Shown here: piece after piece, positions 8,936 through 19,355 of the stretch
How the letters are laid out: every line of letters begins with the position of its first letter
Numbering within the stretch: position 1 is the stretch's first letter
DNA from: JAWLCA01 sp041687395
GTDB lineage: Bacteria; Pseudomonadota; Alphaproteobacteria; Rhodobacterales; Rhodobacteraceae
Direction: 5' to 3'
Assembly: GCA_041687395.1 (NCBI GenBank)
Contig: JAWLCA010000002.1
Location: forward strand, 124,001 to 188,000
DNA length: 64,000 nucleotides
Made by a program: the position numbers and the translations under genes
Notes under the pieces: generated by a model
Seen by the model: only the letters and a program-made list of their open reading frames with translations
What the model was told of the DNA's origin: nothing
Databases searched by the model: none

Positions 8936-8967
8936 GGTCTGGCGTGAAAGCGCCAGACCGTTTTCTT
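8936..8967 (+). terminator. Rho-independent terminator of the fdh operon
   Basis: A perfect 9-bp stem, GGTCTGGCG / CGCCAGACC, with the 6-nt loop TGAAAG is followed by GTTTTCTT. It lies 24 nt after the fdhC stop and just before the mrp gene, so it separates the two transcription units. Confidence 0.9.
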
Positions 8968-8980
8968 GACCGGAAACCGA

Positions 8981-10027
8981 ATGACAGACCCTGAAACAGC
9001 CCGAGTGGCGCTGGGCGACGTTGTCTTGCCGGACGGAACCAGGCTGGCCAGTTCGCCGCGGTTGAGCCTTGTTCTGAGCGGGGGGCGGCTGTCGGCAACG
9101 ATCACGATCTCATCCGACGAGGCGCCGTCATTCAGCGGTATCCGGGCCGAGGCAGAGCGCGTACTTCGCTCACTGCCGGGGGGCGAGAACAGTCTTGTGG
9201 TGCTCACGGCCGAGCGTTCGGAAACGCAGAAGTCGGCCCCCGACCTGAAGCAATCTGCCAAGCCGCGGGTTCTGCCCGAGGTTGGCCATGTGATCGCAGT
9301 CGCCTCGGGGAAGGGGGGAGTCGGAAAGTCGACCACAACGGTCAACCTTGCCCTTGCCTTGCAGGCCGAGGGGTGGAGCGTCGGCATCCTTGACGCAGAC
9401 ATCTATGGCCCCTCGCTTCCCACGCTGCTGGGGCTTCACGGACAGCCGCGCGTCGGATCGGGGCGAAAATTGCTGCCGATGGAGGCCTTCGGCCTGAAGG
9501 CCATGTCGATCGGGCTGCTGGTCGAAGAAGAGACCGCGATGATCTGGCGCGGACCCATGGTCATGTCGGCGATCACCCAGATGCTGACCGAGGTGGAATG
9601 GGGCAAGCTTGACATCCTGCTGGTGGACATGCCGCCAGGTACGGGCGATGCGCAACTTGCCATTGCCCAGGGGACGCCGCTGGCCGGTGCCGTCATCGTC
9701 TCTACGCCGCAGGATCTGGCCTTGATCGATGCGCGGCGTGGCGTGTCGATGTTTCGCAAGGTGGATGTGCCCATTCTGGGGCTGATCGAGAACATGGCGC
9801 ATTTCATTTGCCCTGATTGCGGTGGCCGCCACGCGATCTTCGGTGAAGGCGGAGCGAAGGACGAGGCGCGCCGTCTGGGCGTCCCGTATCTTGGGTCGGT
9901 GCCGTTGACGATGGCGCTGCGCGCAGCCTCTGACGTCGGCCGCCCGCCGGTAGCGATAGAACCCGACGGTACGTTGGGCCAAGCCTATCGCGAGATCGCG
10001 CGCGGGCTGCTCAAGGCCCTGAATTGA
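8981..10027 (+). CDS. mrp: Mrp/ApbC-type P-loop ATPase, iron-sulfur cluster carrier
   Basis: The 348-residue protein has an N-terminal MIP18-like segment and a deviant Walker A motif (Ser-Gly-Lys-Gly-Gly-Val-Gly-Lys-Ser-Thr) near residue 112, followed by the switch motif Asp-Met-Pro-Pro-Gly-Thr-Gly-Asp. A CxxC pair (Cys-Pro-Asp-Cys) near residue 275 can bind a bridging 4Fe-4S cluster between two monomers. The family transfers Fe-S clusters to apoproteins in the cytoplasm. The ATG at 8981 is preferred over the TTG at 8966, which falls in the terminator tail. Its position next to an Fe-S-rich formate dehydrogenase may be coincidental. Confidence 0.92.
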   Translation: MTDPETARVALGDVVLPDGTRLASSPRLSLVLSGGRLSATITISSDEAPSFSGIRAEAERVLRSLPGGENSLVVLTAERSETQKSAPDLKQSAKPRVLPEVGHVIAVASGKGGVGKSTTTVNLALALQAEGWSVGILDADIYGPSLPTLLGLHGQPRVGSGRKLLPMEAFGLKAMSIGLLVEEETAMIWRGPMVMSAITQMLTEVEWGKLDILLVDMPPGTGDAQLAIAQGTPLAGAVIVSTPQDLALIDARRGVSMFRKVDVPILGLIENMAHFICPDCGGRHAIFGEGGAKDEARRLGVPYLGSVPLTMALRAASDVGRPPVAIEPDGTLGQAYREIARGLLKALN

Positions 10028-10100
10028 CGAATTTTCTGGTGCAAGAGACGGCTGGAAGATACACTTCAACCTAAACAGGAACTGATGGAGGAACCGGAAA

Positions 10101-10256
10101 ATGAAGGCTTTTATTGGGGCGGTCGTTGTTTCGGTCGTGCTGGCTGTGGCCGCGGCCTATGTGCTGAACGACATGTTTCAGATGTCGGCGCCCGAAGCCT
10201 ATACCACGACCGGGGTGCGCCTCACCGACCCCGGGAGCAATCTGGTCGAGTTCTGA
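10101..10256 (+). CDS. 51-residue single-pass membrane peptide, uncharacterised
   Basis: A small gene lies in the gap between mrp and coaD. The product starts Met-Lys-Ala-Phe-Ile-Gly-Ala-Val-Val and forms one hydrophobic helix (residues 3-22). A short polar tail includes Ser-Ala-Pro-Glu-Ala-Tyr and ends Leu-Val-Glu-Phe. GGAGGAACC at 10087-10095 is well spaced from the ATG. An overlapping frame starting at 10085 uses the same bases but gives low-complexity Gly/Arg/Cys-rich sequence and is less likely. It could be an exported or membrane-anchored micropeptide. No function is known to me. Confidence 0.65.
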   Translation: MKAFIGAVVVSVVLAVAAAYVLNDMFQMSAPEAYTTTGVRLTDPGSNLVEF

Positions 10257-10377
10257 TCAGCCCGCGCGGTTGGTGCGCCCGCCCGTCCCCTTGTGTTGCA
10301 GGGTTGCATGACCCGCAACATTGGTGTTGCCTGCTGCGCGAAGTCGGCGGGCGGGCGTTGAAGGGGTAGGGGGAGCG

Positions 10378-10869
10378 ATGCGGATAGGTCTTTATCCCGG
10401 AACATTTGATCCGATCACTTTGGGTCATCTCGACATCATCCACCGCGCAGCGGTTCTTGTGGACAGGTTGGTCATCGGGGTCGCGATCAATCGCGACAAG
10501 GGGCCTCTGTTCACGCTGGAGGAGCGTGTCGCGATGATCGAGGCCGAATGCTCGCCTCTGGCGGCGCGATCCGGGACCCAGATCGTCGTCCATCCCTTCG
10601 AGAACCTGCTGATCGACTGTGCGCGCGATGTTGGTGCCGGTGTCATCATCCGCGGCCTGCGCGCCGTTGCCGATTTCGAGTATGAATTCCAGATGGTCGG
10701 GATGAACCGCGCGATGGACAGTTCCATCGAGACCGTGTTCCTGATGGCAGAGGCGCGGCATCAGGCTATCGCCTCGAAGCTGGTCAAGGAAATCGCCCGC
10801 CTCGGGGGGGATGTCAGCCGCTTCGTCCCGCCTGCTGTTCGAGACGCACTGACGGCGCGGTTCGCTTAG
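10378..10869 (+). CDS. coaD: Phosphopantetheine adenylyltransferase
   Basis: The 163-residue enzyme of coenzyme A biosynthesis converts 4'-phosphopantetheine and ATP to dephospho-CoA. The N-terminal Tyr-Pro-Gly-Thr-Phe-Asp-Pro-Ile-Thr-Leu-Gly-His carries the nucleotidyltransferase HxGH-like motif. Arg-Gly-Leu-Arg near residue 91 and the C-terminal Ser-Ser-Lys-like ATP-binding stretch (Ile-Ala-Ser-Lys-Leu-Val-Lys-Glu) are present. The length is normal for the family. GGTAGGGGGAGCG precedes the ATG; upstream in-frame codons lack protein-like sequence. Confidence 0.96.
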   Translation: MRIGLYPGTFDPITLGHLDIIHRAAVLVDRLVIGVAINRDKGPLFTLEERVAMIEAECSPLAARSGTQIVVHPFENLLIDCARDVGAGVIIRGLRAVADFEYEFQMVGMNRAMDSSIETVFLMAEARHQAIASKLVKEIARLGGDVSRFVPPAVRDALTARFA

Positions 10870-11037
10870 GGCGGCATGCCCGCGGGAATGCGCTTGGCAG
10901 GTTGCTACCCGACTGTTTGGCGGCGAAGGACACTATTTTGCCACTCGGACCTGGTTCCAGGGGTTCCTTCTTCGTGAAACGGCCTTAGTCTGGGCGAGAT
11001 GCCAGAGATTTGTGCATCGCAGAGGGAGGATGCCTGC

Positions 11038-12468
11038 ATGAAGACCCGAGGCGAGCCAAGCTTTCGCGAATCCGTCGACCTGATGTTCAACCGTGCCACC
11101 GCCTTGATGGACCTCAGTCCGGGGTTGGAACAGAAGATCCGGGTCTGCAATTCCACCTACACGGTGCGGTTCGGGGTCCGTCTGCGCGGCAAGATCGAGA
11201 CCTTCACCGGCTACCGTTCGGTGCATTCCGAGCACATGGAACCGGTCAAGGGCGGTATCCGATATGCCATCGAGGTGAATCAGGATGAGGTCGAGGCCCT
11301 GGCAGCGCTGATGACCTACAAATGCGCATTGGTGGAGACGCCGTTCGGCGGCTCAAAGGGCGGGCTGCGCATCGATCCGCGGCAGTATGAAGAGCACGAG
11401 TTGGAGCAGATCACGCGCCGGTTCGCCTATGAACTGATCAAGCGAGATCTGATCAATCCCGCCCAGAACGTACCGGCACCCGACATGGGCACCGGCGAGC
11501 GCGAAATGGCCTGGATGGCCGATCAATACGCGCGAATGAATACCACCGACATCAACGCCCGCGCCTGTGTAACGGGCAAGCCGCCCCACGCGGGCGGGAT
11601 CCAGGGCCGGGTCGAGGCGACGGGACGCGGGGTGCAGTACGCCCTTCAGGAATTCTTCCGCCACAAGGAAGATGTCGCGAAAACGGGTCTGTCCGGCGGG
11701 CTCGAGGGCAAGCGCGTGATCATCCAGGGGCTGGGCAACGTTGGCTACCATGCGGCAAAGTTCCTGTCGGAAGAAGACGGCGCCAAGGTCATCGGGATCA
11801 TCGAGCGCGACGGCGCCATCATCGAGGAAGGCGGCCTGCACGTCGAGGACGTGTATCAGTGGATCCGAAAGCATGGGGGCCTTAGCGGATACCCCGAGGT
11901 CAACTATGTCGAGGATGGCGCCAAAGTGCTCGAGCATGACTGCGACATCCTGATCCCCGCCGCGCTTGAAGGGGTGATCCACAAGGACAACGCGAATCGG
12001 ATCAAGGCCCCGCTGATCATCGAGGCGGCGAACGGGCCGGTGACCTTCACCGCAGACGAAATCCTGCGCCGCAAGGGCGTCGTGATCATCCCCGACATGT
12101 ACGCCAATGCCGGTGGTGTGACCGTATCCTATTTCGAATGGGTCAAGAACCTCAGCCACATCCGCTTCGGCCGGATGCAACGTCGTGCCGAAGAGGCACG
12201 GTCGCGGCTGATTGTCGAGGAGTTGGAGCGGCTTTCGGCGGATCGGGATTTCGGGTGGGAGTTGTCGCCGGATTTCAAGGAGCGTTTCCTGACCGGATCG
12301 GACGAGCTGGCACTGGTCCGCTCGGGCCTTGATGACACGATGCGGACCGCCTACCAGGCCATGCGCGAGGTCTGGCATGGCCGGAATGACGTGGAAGATC
12401 TGAGGGTTGCGGCCTACATCGTGTCGATCGACCGGGTGGCGGCGGCGTATCGCTCCAAGGGGCTCTGA
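11038..12468 (+). CDS. gdhA: Glu/Leu/Phe/Val dehydrogenase family, probable glutamate dehydrogenase
   Basis: This 476-residue amino-acid dehydrogenase interconverts glutamate with 2-oxoglutarate and ammonia using NAD(P). The substrate-binding segment includes Pro-Val-Lys-Gly-Gly-Ile-Arg-Tyr near residue 68 and Pro-Phe-Gly-Gly-Ser-Lys-Gly-Gly near 101. The active-site Pro-Ala-Pro-Asp-Met-Gly-Thr follows, then the Rossmann motif Gly-Leu-Gly-Asn-Val-Gly. AGAGGGAGGA lies 7 nt before the ATG at 11038, which decides against the ATG at 10999. The size matches the roughly 475-residue type common in Rhodobacterales. Substrate preference cannot be proven from sequence. Confidence 0.88.
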   Translation: MKTRGEPSFRESVDLMFNRATALMDLSPGLEQKIRVCNSTYTVRFGVRLRGKIETFTGYRSVHSEHMEPVKGGIRYAIEVNQDEVEALAALMTYKCALVETPFGGSKGGLRIDPRQYEEHELEQITRRFAYELIKRDLINPAQNVPAPDMGTGEREMAWMADQYARMNTTDINARACVTGKPPHAGGIQGRVEATGRGVQYALQEFFRHKEDVAKTGLSGGLEGKRVIIQGLGNVGYHAAKFLSEEDGAKVIGIIERDGAIIEEGGLHVEDVYQWIRKHGGLSGYPEVNYVEDGAKVLEHDCDILIPAALEGVIHKDNANRIKAPLIIEAANGPVTFTADEILRRKGVVIIPDMYANAGGVTVSYFEWVKNLSHIRFGRMQRRAEEARSRLIVEELERLSADRDFGWELSPDFKERFLTGSDELALVRSGLDDTMRTAYQAMREVWHGRNDVEDLRVAAYIVSIDRVAAAYRSKGL

Positions 12469-12760
12469 CGCCCTCACCACCCGGCCTTCAGGCCCGGAAC
12501 CGACGTGTGCACCCACGTATGATTCACGCGCATCTGCCGTGCATACAACGTGCATACGCTGGATTTGGTGTCTTGGCACGGCCCCGCGCCGCTATCTGGT
12601 GCCCTGAGATCCGCCGGATCCGGGGCGCGGGCGGCGCATCCCCGTTAACCACTCGTCATCTTTTCAAGGTTCTGCCGGATTCCTGCCCGATTTCGCGCGC
12701 TTCATGGCCCATCGAGAGGCCGGGGCCCCGCGGCCCGGACTCCGGCCGCAGGAGGGTGCT
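12469..12760. other. Intergenic region upstream of the TadE/TadG-like pair
   Basis: These 292 bp carry no convincing gene. The region contains a 9-bp direct repeat, CGTGCATAC, at 12538-12546 and 12549-12557 (period 11 bp, about one helical turn). It also contains a TTAACC hexamer at 12645-12650, which resembles a CtrA half-site. A GGAGGG ribosome-binding site lies at 12751-12756. A regulatory role is possible but unproven. Confidence 0.4.
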
Positions 12761-13165
12761 ATGAAGACGGGACGGAAATCCTGGTTTCGAAGGTTTTGCA
12801 GCGAGACCGATGGTGGTGCCACCATCGAGGCGGTGATCTGGTTGCCGGTCTTCGTGGCGATCCTCGGCTTGATCGCCGATGCGTCGATCGCGTTCAACCG
12901 GCAGGCGCTGGCGCTGCGGGTGGTGCAGGATGCGAACCGCTCGCTTTCTGTGGGGCGATTCACCAGCACCGAACAGACCGAGGCCTTCATCGAGGATCGT
13001 GTACGCGGGTTCAGCCCGAATGCCACCGCGACGACCACGGTCAGTGCGGGCATCATCAACAGCGTCGTCAGCCTTCCGGCGGCCGATCTGCGCGCAGTCG
13101 GGTTGATCCCGCTGCTGAACGGATTGGAGTTGCAGGTTTCGGCTCACCACATGGCGGAGCTGTGA
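12761..13165 (+). CDS. TadE-like pilus assembly protein
   Basis: The 134-residue protein has a short basic N-terminus (Arg-Arg-Phe-Cys-Ser-Glu), then a Gly-Gly-Ala-Thr-Ile-Glu-Ala-Val motif and a single hydrophobic helix at about residues 20-45. This is the arrangement of TadE/TadG-like minor pseudopilins of Flp/Tad pili. The GGAGGG site at 12751 supports the ATG at 12761. It is followed 2 nt later by the TadG-like gene. No other tad genes (ATPase, platform, secretin) are in the window, so the pair is either an outlying part of a Tad system or serves a separate envelope function. Confidence 0.78.
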   Translation: MKTGRKSWFRRFCSETDGGATIEAVIWLPVFVAILGLIADASIAFNRQALALRVVQDANRSLSVGRFTSTEQTEAFIEDRVRGFSPNATATTTVSAGIINSVVSLPAADLRAVGLIPLLNGLELQVSAHHMAEL

Positions 13166-13167
13166 CG

Positions 13168-14505
13168 ATGCTGCGGCGATCTTCTCCGTGTCGCTTCCTG
13201 CGCGACGACTCCGGCGCCGGAACGGGCTTCGGTTTGTTCATCACCTTCACCGGCTTCGTGATGGGCGGTCTCGCCCTGGACGTGTCGAATGCAATTTCCG
13301 CGCGGACACAACTGCAAATCGCGGCCGATGCGGCGGCGCACGCCGCGCTTTATACCCGTGACAAGAGCAGGAAGGACGGCGACAGCGAGCAACAGGCCCG
13401 CATCGCCGCGCTGGACGTGGGCGAGTTGAACATGCGCAGCGCCGTCTACGGCACGGTCCTGGCCGATCAGAACATCGAATTCGGCAGGTGGGACCAGTCG
13501 ACCCGCACCTTCACGCCTCAGTCCGGCGCGCGTGGGGCTGTCCGCGTCAGCACCCAGCGCCGCGTGGACAACGACAACGGCGTGCGCACCTTCCTGCTGC
13601 GCCTGACCGGGCTGGAGGCGTGGAGCATCACCACGCCGTCAGTCTTCATCACCTATCAGCCGGCCTGCCTGCGCGAAGGTTTCGTGGCCGAGGGGCGCGT
13701 GGACATTCAGAGTAACAACACCTTTCGCAGCGGCTTTTGTGTGCATTCCAACGATCATGTGTCCCTGAATCAGAACAACGTGTTCGAGCCGGGAACGATC
13801 GTTTCGATGCCTGACCTTGAGGCGCTGGACATGCCTTCCAGCGGGTACGAGAAGAACGAGGGTCTTGAACTCGCCCTGCGCGCGGGAACCATGGACATCC
13901 GCATCCTGCGCGAACTGGATGACATCATCGCGGGCCTTGAGAACGGCGATCCCGATTATCTGCCGGATTACATTACCTCGACCATTCCCGTGACGACGGT
14001 TCACACCCAGAACAAGGCGCTGGATCTGACGGCCAGTGATCTGCAGCCCGGCCGGATCCATGTGATCGAATGCACGAGTAACAACGGCAACATCGCCATG
14101 CCCGGTGACACCGACCTGAGCGAGATGGTGATCGTCACCAACTGTCCCCTTAAGCTCGGGCAGAACTCGAACCTGCGGAACATGGTTCTGGCGACGACGA
14201 ACACGAGCGACACGTCCATCTCGGGGGCGTCGAATGCGATTTTCGGGGATGAGAACGACTGCGGAAAGGGCGGCGCGAAGGTCATAACCAAGGGCGGCAT
14301 GCGATTCGCCGCCCGGCTGACCATGCACGGCAGCCAGTTGATCGCGGCGACCGATATCCAGTTCGCGGCGCAAGGCGCTGGCGTCAAGGGTGCCTCGCTG
14401 GTCGCCGGTGGCGAGATCGACGGCACCAGCAACATGGACATGGGTCTGTGCGGCGAAGGCATGGACGACGGATTTTACGCCTCCTACTTCCGCTTGGCCG
14501 ACTGA
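13168..14505 (+). CDS. TadG-like (Tad domain) envelope protein
   Basis: The 445-residue protein has an N-terminal Tad segment (Asp-Asp-Ser-Gly-Ala-Gly-Thr-Gly, then a hydrophobic helix at about residues 17-38). The TadG-typical Gln-Leu-Gln-Ile-Ala-Ala-Asp-Ala-Ala-Ala-His-Ala-Ala follows. The remainder is a long, Asn/Ser/Thr-rich, Cys-containing extracytoplasmic domain. No clear von Willebrand MIDAS motif is visible, unlike longer TadG proteins. It starts 2 nt after the TadE-like gene and is surely cotranscribed with it. It probably anchors or helps assemble Flp pili. The C-terminal region after residue 170 is not one I recognise. Confidence 0.75.
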   Translation: MLRRSSPCRFLRDDSGAGTGFGLFITFTGFVMGGLALDVSNAISARTQLQIAADAAAHAALYTRDKSRKDGDSEQQARIAALDVGELNMRSAVYGTVLADQNIEFGRWDQSTRTFTPQSGARGAVRVSTQRRVDNDNGVRTFLLRLTGLEAWSITTPSVFITYQPACLREGFVAEGRVDIQSNNTFRSGFCVHSNDHVSLNQNNVFEPGTIVSMPDLEALDMPSSGYEKNEGLELALRAGTMDIRILRELDDIIAGLENGDPDYLPDYITSTIPVTTVHTQNKALDLTASDLQPGRIHVIECTSNNGNIAMPGDTDLSEMVIVTNCPLKLGQNSNLRNMVLATTNTSDTSISGASNAIFGDENDCGKGGAKVITKGGMRFAARLTMHGSQLIAATDIQFAAQGAGVKGASLVAGGEIDGTSNMDMGLCGEGMDDGFYASYFRLAD

Positions 14506-14618
14506 TAGTGCCTGGTTCCAAGATGGCCGGTGCTAAGGGCGTGGAAGTCTGCGACTCCATTGCTGGCGCGGTGCGCTGAGTACTGGACAGACCCGCGCGC
14601 GAAGCAGATATTCGATGC

Positions 14619-16532
14619 ATGAGTCTCCCCCCCGGATTTCTGGACGACCTGCGCACCCGGATCACGCTGAGTTCCATCGTTGGCCGCAAGGTGACGTGGG
14701 ACCAGCGCAAATCCAACATGGCCAAGGGCGACTGGTGGGCGCCGTGCCCGTTCCATCAGGAAAAGAGCCCGTCGTTCCACGTCGATGACCGCAAGGGGTT
14801 CTACTACTGCTTCGGCTGCCACGCGAAGGGCGACGCCGTCACCTTTCTGCGCGAATCCGAGAACATGGGATTCATGGAAGCAGTTGAGGTGCTGGCGCGC
14901 GAGGCAGGAATGACCATGCCCGCGCGCGATCCGAAAGCCGCCGAGCGTGCGAGCCGTCGCGATCAACTGGCCGAGGTGATGGAGCAGGCGGCGCGCTGGT
15001 TCCGCCTGCAACTTTCGTCGAATGTCGGGGCGGCCGCGCGCGACTATCTGGACCGCCGCCGCCTGTCCGAGGCCGGGCGGGAGCGGTTCGGCATCGGATT
15101 CGCCCCGGACGGGTGGCAGGGGCTTTGGGAGCACCTGCGCGGCCGTGGCGTTGACGAGGAGCTGATCCTTGCCGCCGGGCTCGCCAAGCCCTCGAACCGG
15201 GGCGGGCAGCCCTATGACGTGTTCCGCAACCGGATCATGTTTCCGATCCGCGACGCGCGGGGGCGCTGCACCGCCTTCGGCGGGCGCGCGATGGACCCTG
15301 CCGACAAGGCCAAGTACCTGAACTCTCCCGACACGGAACTCTTCGACAAGGGCCGCAGCCTCTACAACATCGGCCCCGCGCGCGAGGCGGCAGGCAAGGG
15401 GGCGCCGCTGATCGTCACCGAGGGCTACATGGACGTGATCGCGCTGTCCGAGGCGGGCTTCGGTGCGGCGGTCGCGCCCCTGGGCACGGCGATCACCGAG
15501 GACCAAGTGCGCATGCTCTGGCAGGTTCACCCCGAGCCGGTGGTGATGCTGGACGGGGACACTGCGGGCTTGCGCGCGGCGCTGCGGCTAATCGACCTGG
15601 CGCTGCCGCTGATCGAGGCGGGGCAGGGGCTGCGGTTCTGCACCCTGCCCAGGGACATGGACCCCGACGACCTGATCCGCGCGCAGGGCGCGGGGGCAAT
15701 GCAGAAGGCACTGGACGGAGCGCAGCCGATGGTCACGCTGCTGTGGCGCCGTGAGACGGAGGGCAAGGACTTCGACAGCCCCGAACGCCGCGCGGCGCTC
15801 GATAAGACGTTGCGCGCGGCGATCGGGCGGATTCGCGACCCGTCGATTCGGGCGCATTACGGCGAAGAGATGCGGCGGCTGCGATTCGATCTCTTTGGCA
15901 ACCAGCCGCGCCCCCGCCGGCCGCGGCGCGGCGATCCCGCGCCGGTGCAGTCGGTCACCCGCGGCACCCTGCTGGCGGCCGCCTCTGACGAGGCTGTGGC
16001 CGACCGGATGCGCGAGGGGGTGATCCTGGCCACTCTGGCGCTGCATCCGCAGCTGCTGCCCGCGTTCGAGAGCGCGCTGGAGCGGATGGACAGCGCCGAC
16101 CCCGATCATGCGTTGATCCGGGCAGCGCTTCTGCGTGTGGACCCGTCAGATCCCGAGGGGGTGTTGCATCAGTTGGGGGGGGATGCGCGCGCAGCCCTTG
16201 AAAAGCTGATGTCGCAAAGCCACCTTCTGGTGATCCCTTGCCTGCGCCGGCCCGGTGACGACGATCTGGCCCGGAACTGTCTGGCCGAGGAATTCGCGAA
16301 GCTGTCTGCGCGGCGCGGGGCGCTGGCCGAGATCGAGGATGCCATGCACGACATGACCGGCCTTGTGGACGAAGCCCTGACTTGGCGCCTGTCCGAGGTG
16401 GCCAGAACCCGCGAACGGGCCCAGACCGCCCGACTATCCGACAGCGCCGAGATGGGCGAGGACCGTACCGCACTCTCCGATACCCTTGATTCGCTGATTC
16501 GCAGCGAGGTTTGGGTGAAGAAACGACGCTGA
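14619..16532 (+). CDS. dnaG: DNA primase
   Basis: This 637-residue replicative primase makes RNA primers for DNA replication. The N-terminal CHC2 zinc ribbon uses Cys43, His46, Cys64 and Cys67. The TOPRIM core contains Val-Thr-Glu-Gly-Tyr-Met-Asp-Val and Leu-Asp-Gly-Asp-Thr-Ala-Gly. The C-terminal helicase-binding region is about 200 residues. It lies directly upstream of rpoD, the usual alphaproteobacterial arrangement derived from the macromolecular synthesis operon. No strong ribosome-binding site is obvious before the ATG. Confidence 0.97.
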   Translation: MSLPPGFLDDLRTRITLSSIVGRKVTWDQRKSNMAKGDWWAPCPFHQEKSPSFHVDDRKGFYYCFGCHAKGDAVTFLRESENMGFMEAVEVLAREAGMTMPARDPKAAERASRRDQLAEVMEQAARWFRLQLSSNVGAAARDYLDRRRLSEAGRERFGIGFAPDGWQGLWEHLRGRGVDEELILAAGLAKPSNRGGQPYDVFRNRIMFPIRDARGRCTAFGGRAMDPADKAKYLNSPDTELFDKGRSLYNIGPAREAAGKGAPLIVTEGYMDVIALSEAGFGAAVAPLGTAITEDQVRMLWQVHPEPVVMLDGDTAGLRAALRLIDLALPLIEAGQGLRFCTLPRDMDPDDLIRAQGAGAMQKALDGAQPMVTLLWRRETEGKDFDSPERRAALDKTLRAAIGRIRDPSIRAHYGEEMRRLRFDLFGNQPRPRRPRRGDPAPVQSVTRGTLLAAASDEAVADRMREGVILATLALHPQLLPAFESALERMDSADPDHALIRAALLRVDPSDPEGVLHQLGGDARAALEKLMSQSHLLVIPCLRRPGDDDLARNCLAEEFAKLSARRGALAEIEDAMHDMTGLVDEALTWRLSEVARTRERAQTARLSDSAEMGEDRTALSDTLDSLIRSEVWVKKRR

Positions 16533-16614
16533 CCGCTTTCCGCGCCTGTGATTCGCGCTATTGAGTCGCTACAAGGCTCAGATGATTCGCCTCTCCGCTG
16601 CTACAGGACATTCC

Positions 16615-18597
<1,983 letters not shown>

Positions 18598-18602
18598 TCG
18601 AG

Positions 18603-18631
18603 AAGGCGCCCTGCGGGGCGCCTTTTCTTCC
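18603..18631 (+). terminator. Rho-independent terminator of rpoD
   Basis: An 8-bp stem AAGGCGCC / GGCGCCTT with the loop CTGCGG begins 5 nt after the rpoD stop and is followed by TTCTTCC. It ends the dnaG-rpoD unit. Confidence 0.88.
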
Positions 18632-18749
18632 TTGGCGTTCCCGGGCCTGTGGCTCGGCGTTATTGGGCCTCTCGAATCCGTGTTCAGTCATAGGCTCTGC
18701 ACGGGCGATCTCGGCGCTATGCTTTCGTGCAACTCAGTATGGAGGCTGA

Positions 18750-19160
18750 ATGAAGATGCACGTCTCTCGCCGCAGATCACTTGCACTCGCCTCCGCGCTG
18801 GTGCTGATCCCCCTGTCGGCGCATGCTTTCACTGCGCAGAACGGGATGCAGGTCCAACAGACGGGCCCCTCTGAAATCGCCGTCGGGTACCGCTCGGAAG
18901 CGCACGAGACCGACTACTGGTGCGCCGCGGGCGACTACGCCGCGCGGGTGCTGCGGGTGGCGAATGCGACACGGCTCTACCGCGCCTCGCCGAAACCGCG
19001 CGGCCAGGGGCAGGGGATTGTCTTCACCCTCGATCCTGCCCGCAAGGCCGAGGGCGCGGGGCTCTCCTCCTTCGGGTCCGGCCCGCGCGACGGCGGCACC
19101 TCGGTCGGTATGGCGGTCGGCTCCTACTGCAGGGTTCTGAAGCCGTTCGATTGGTTCTGA
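18750..19160 (+). CDS. Small exported protein, uncharacterised
   Basis: The protein has 136 residues with an N-terminal signal peptide (Lys/Arg-rich start, hydrophobic residues 11-24, cleavage near Ala-His-Ala). The mature domain has two cysteines (one in Trp-Cys-Ala-Ala-Gly, one in Ser-Tyr-Cys-Arg-Val near the end) that could form a disulfide, as expected in the periplasm. GGAGG at 18741-18745 sits 4 nt before the ATG at 18750 and 10 nt before the ATG at 18756, so the second may be the real start. It is flanked by the rpoD terminator and a convergent kinase gene, so it is probably monocistronic. I do not recognise the family. Confidence 0.65.
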   Translation: MKMHVSRRRSLALASALVLIPLSAHAFTAQNGMQVQQTGPSEIAVGYRSEAHETDYWCAAGDYAARVLRVANATRLYRASPKPRGQGQGIVFTLDPARKAEGAGLSSFGSGPRDGGTSVGMAVGSYCRVLKPFDWF

Positions 19161-19355
19161 ACCCCTCCAGTTGGCGCACTTGCTTCGGGCAGAAGTGCGA
19201 ACCAGTATGGCGTCGATGCCCGCCACTCGATGAACGCCCACCAGTGTGCAAATCCCTGTCGTCGGTGTGTGCATGATGCTGGGCACATGGTAGGGCGTAT
19301 TCGTCGTGGAACACCGCACCCGCCTGCATCGGCGCAAGGTGGTGGCGATGCTGCG

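Noticed and set aside
19175..19199. Hairpin CGCACTT/AAGTGCG as a terminator of the secreted-protein gene
   Set aside because: It has a 7-bp stem with a long interior loop and no U-tract, so it is not a convincing terminator.
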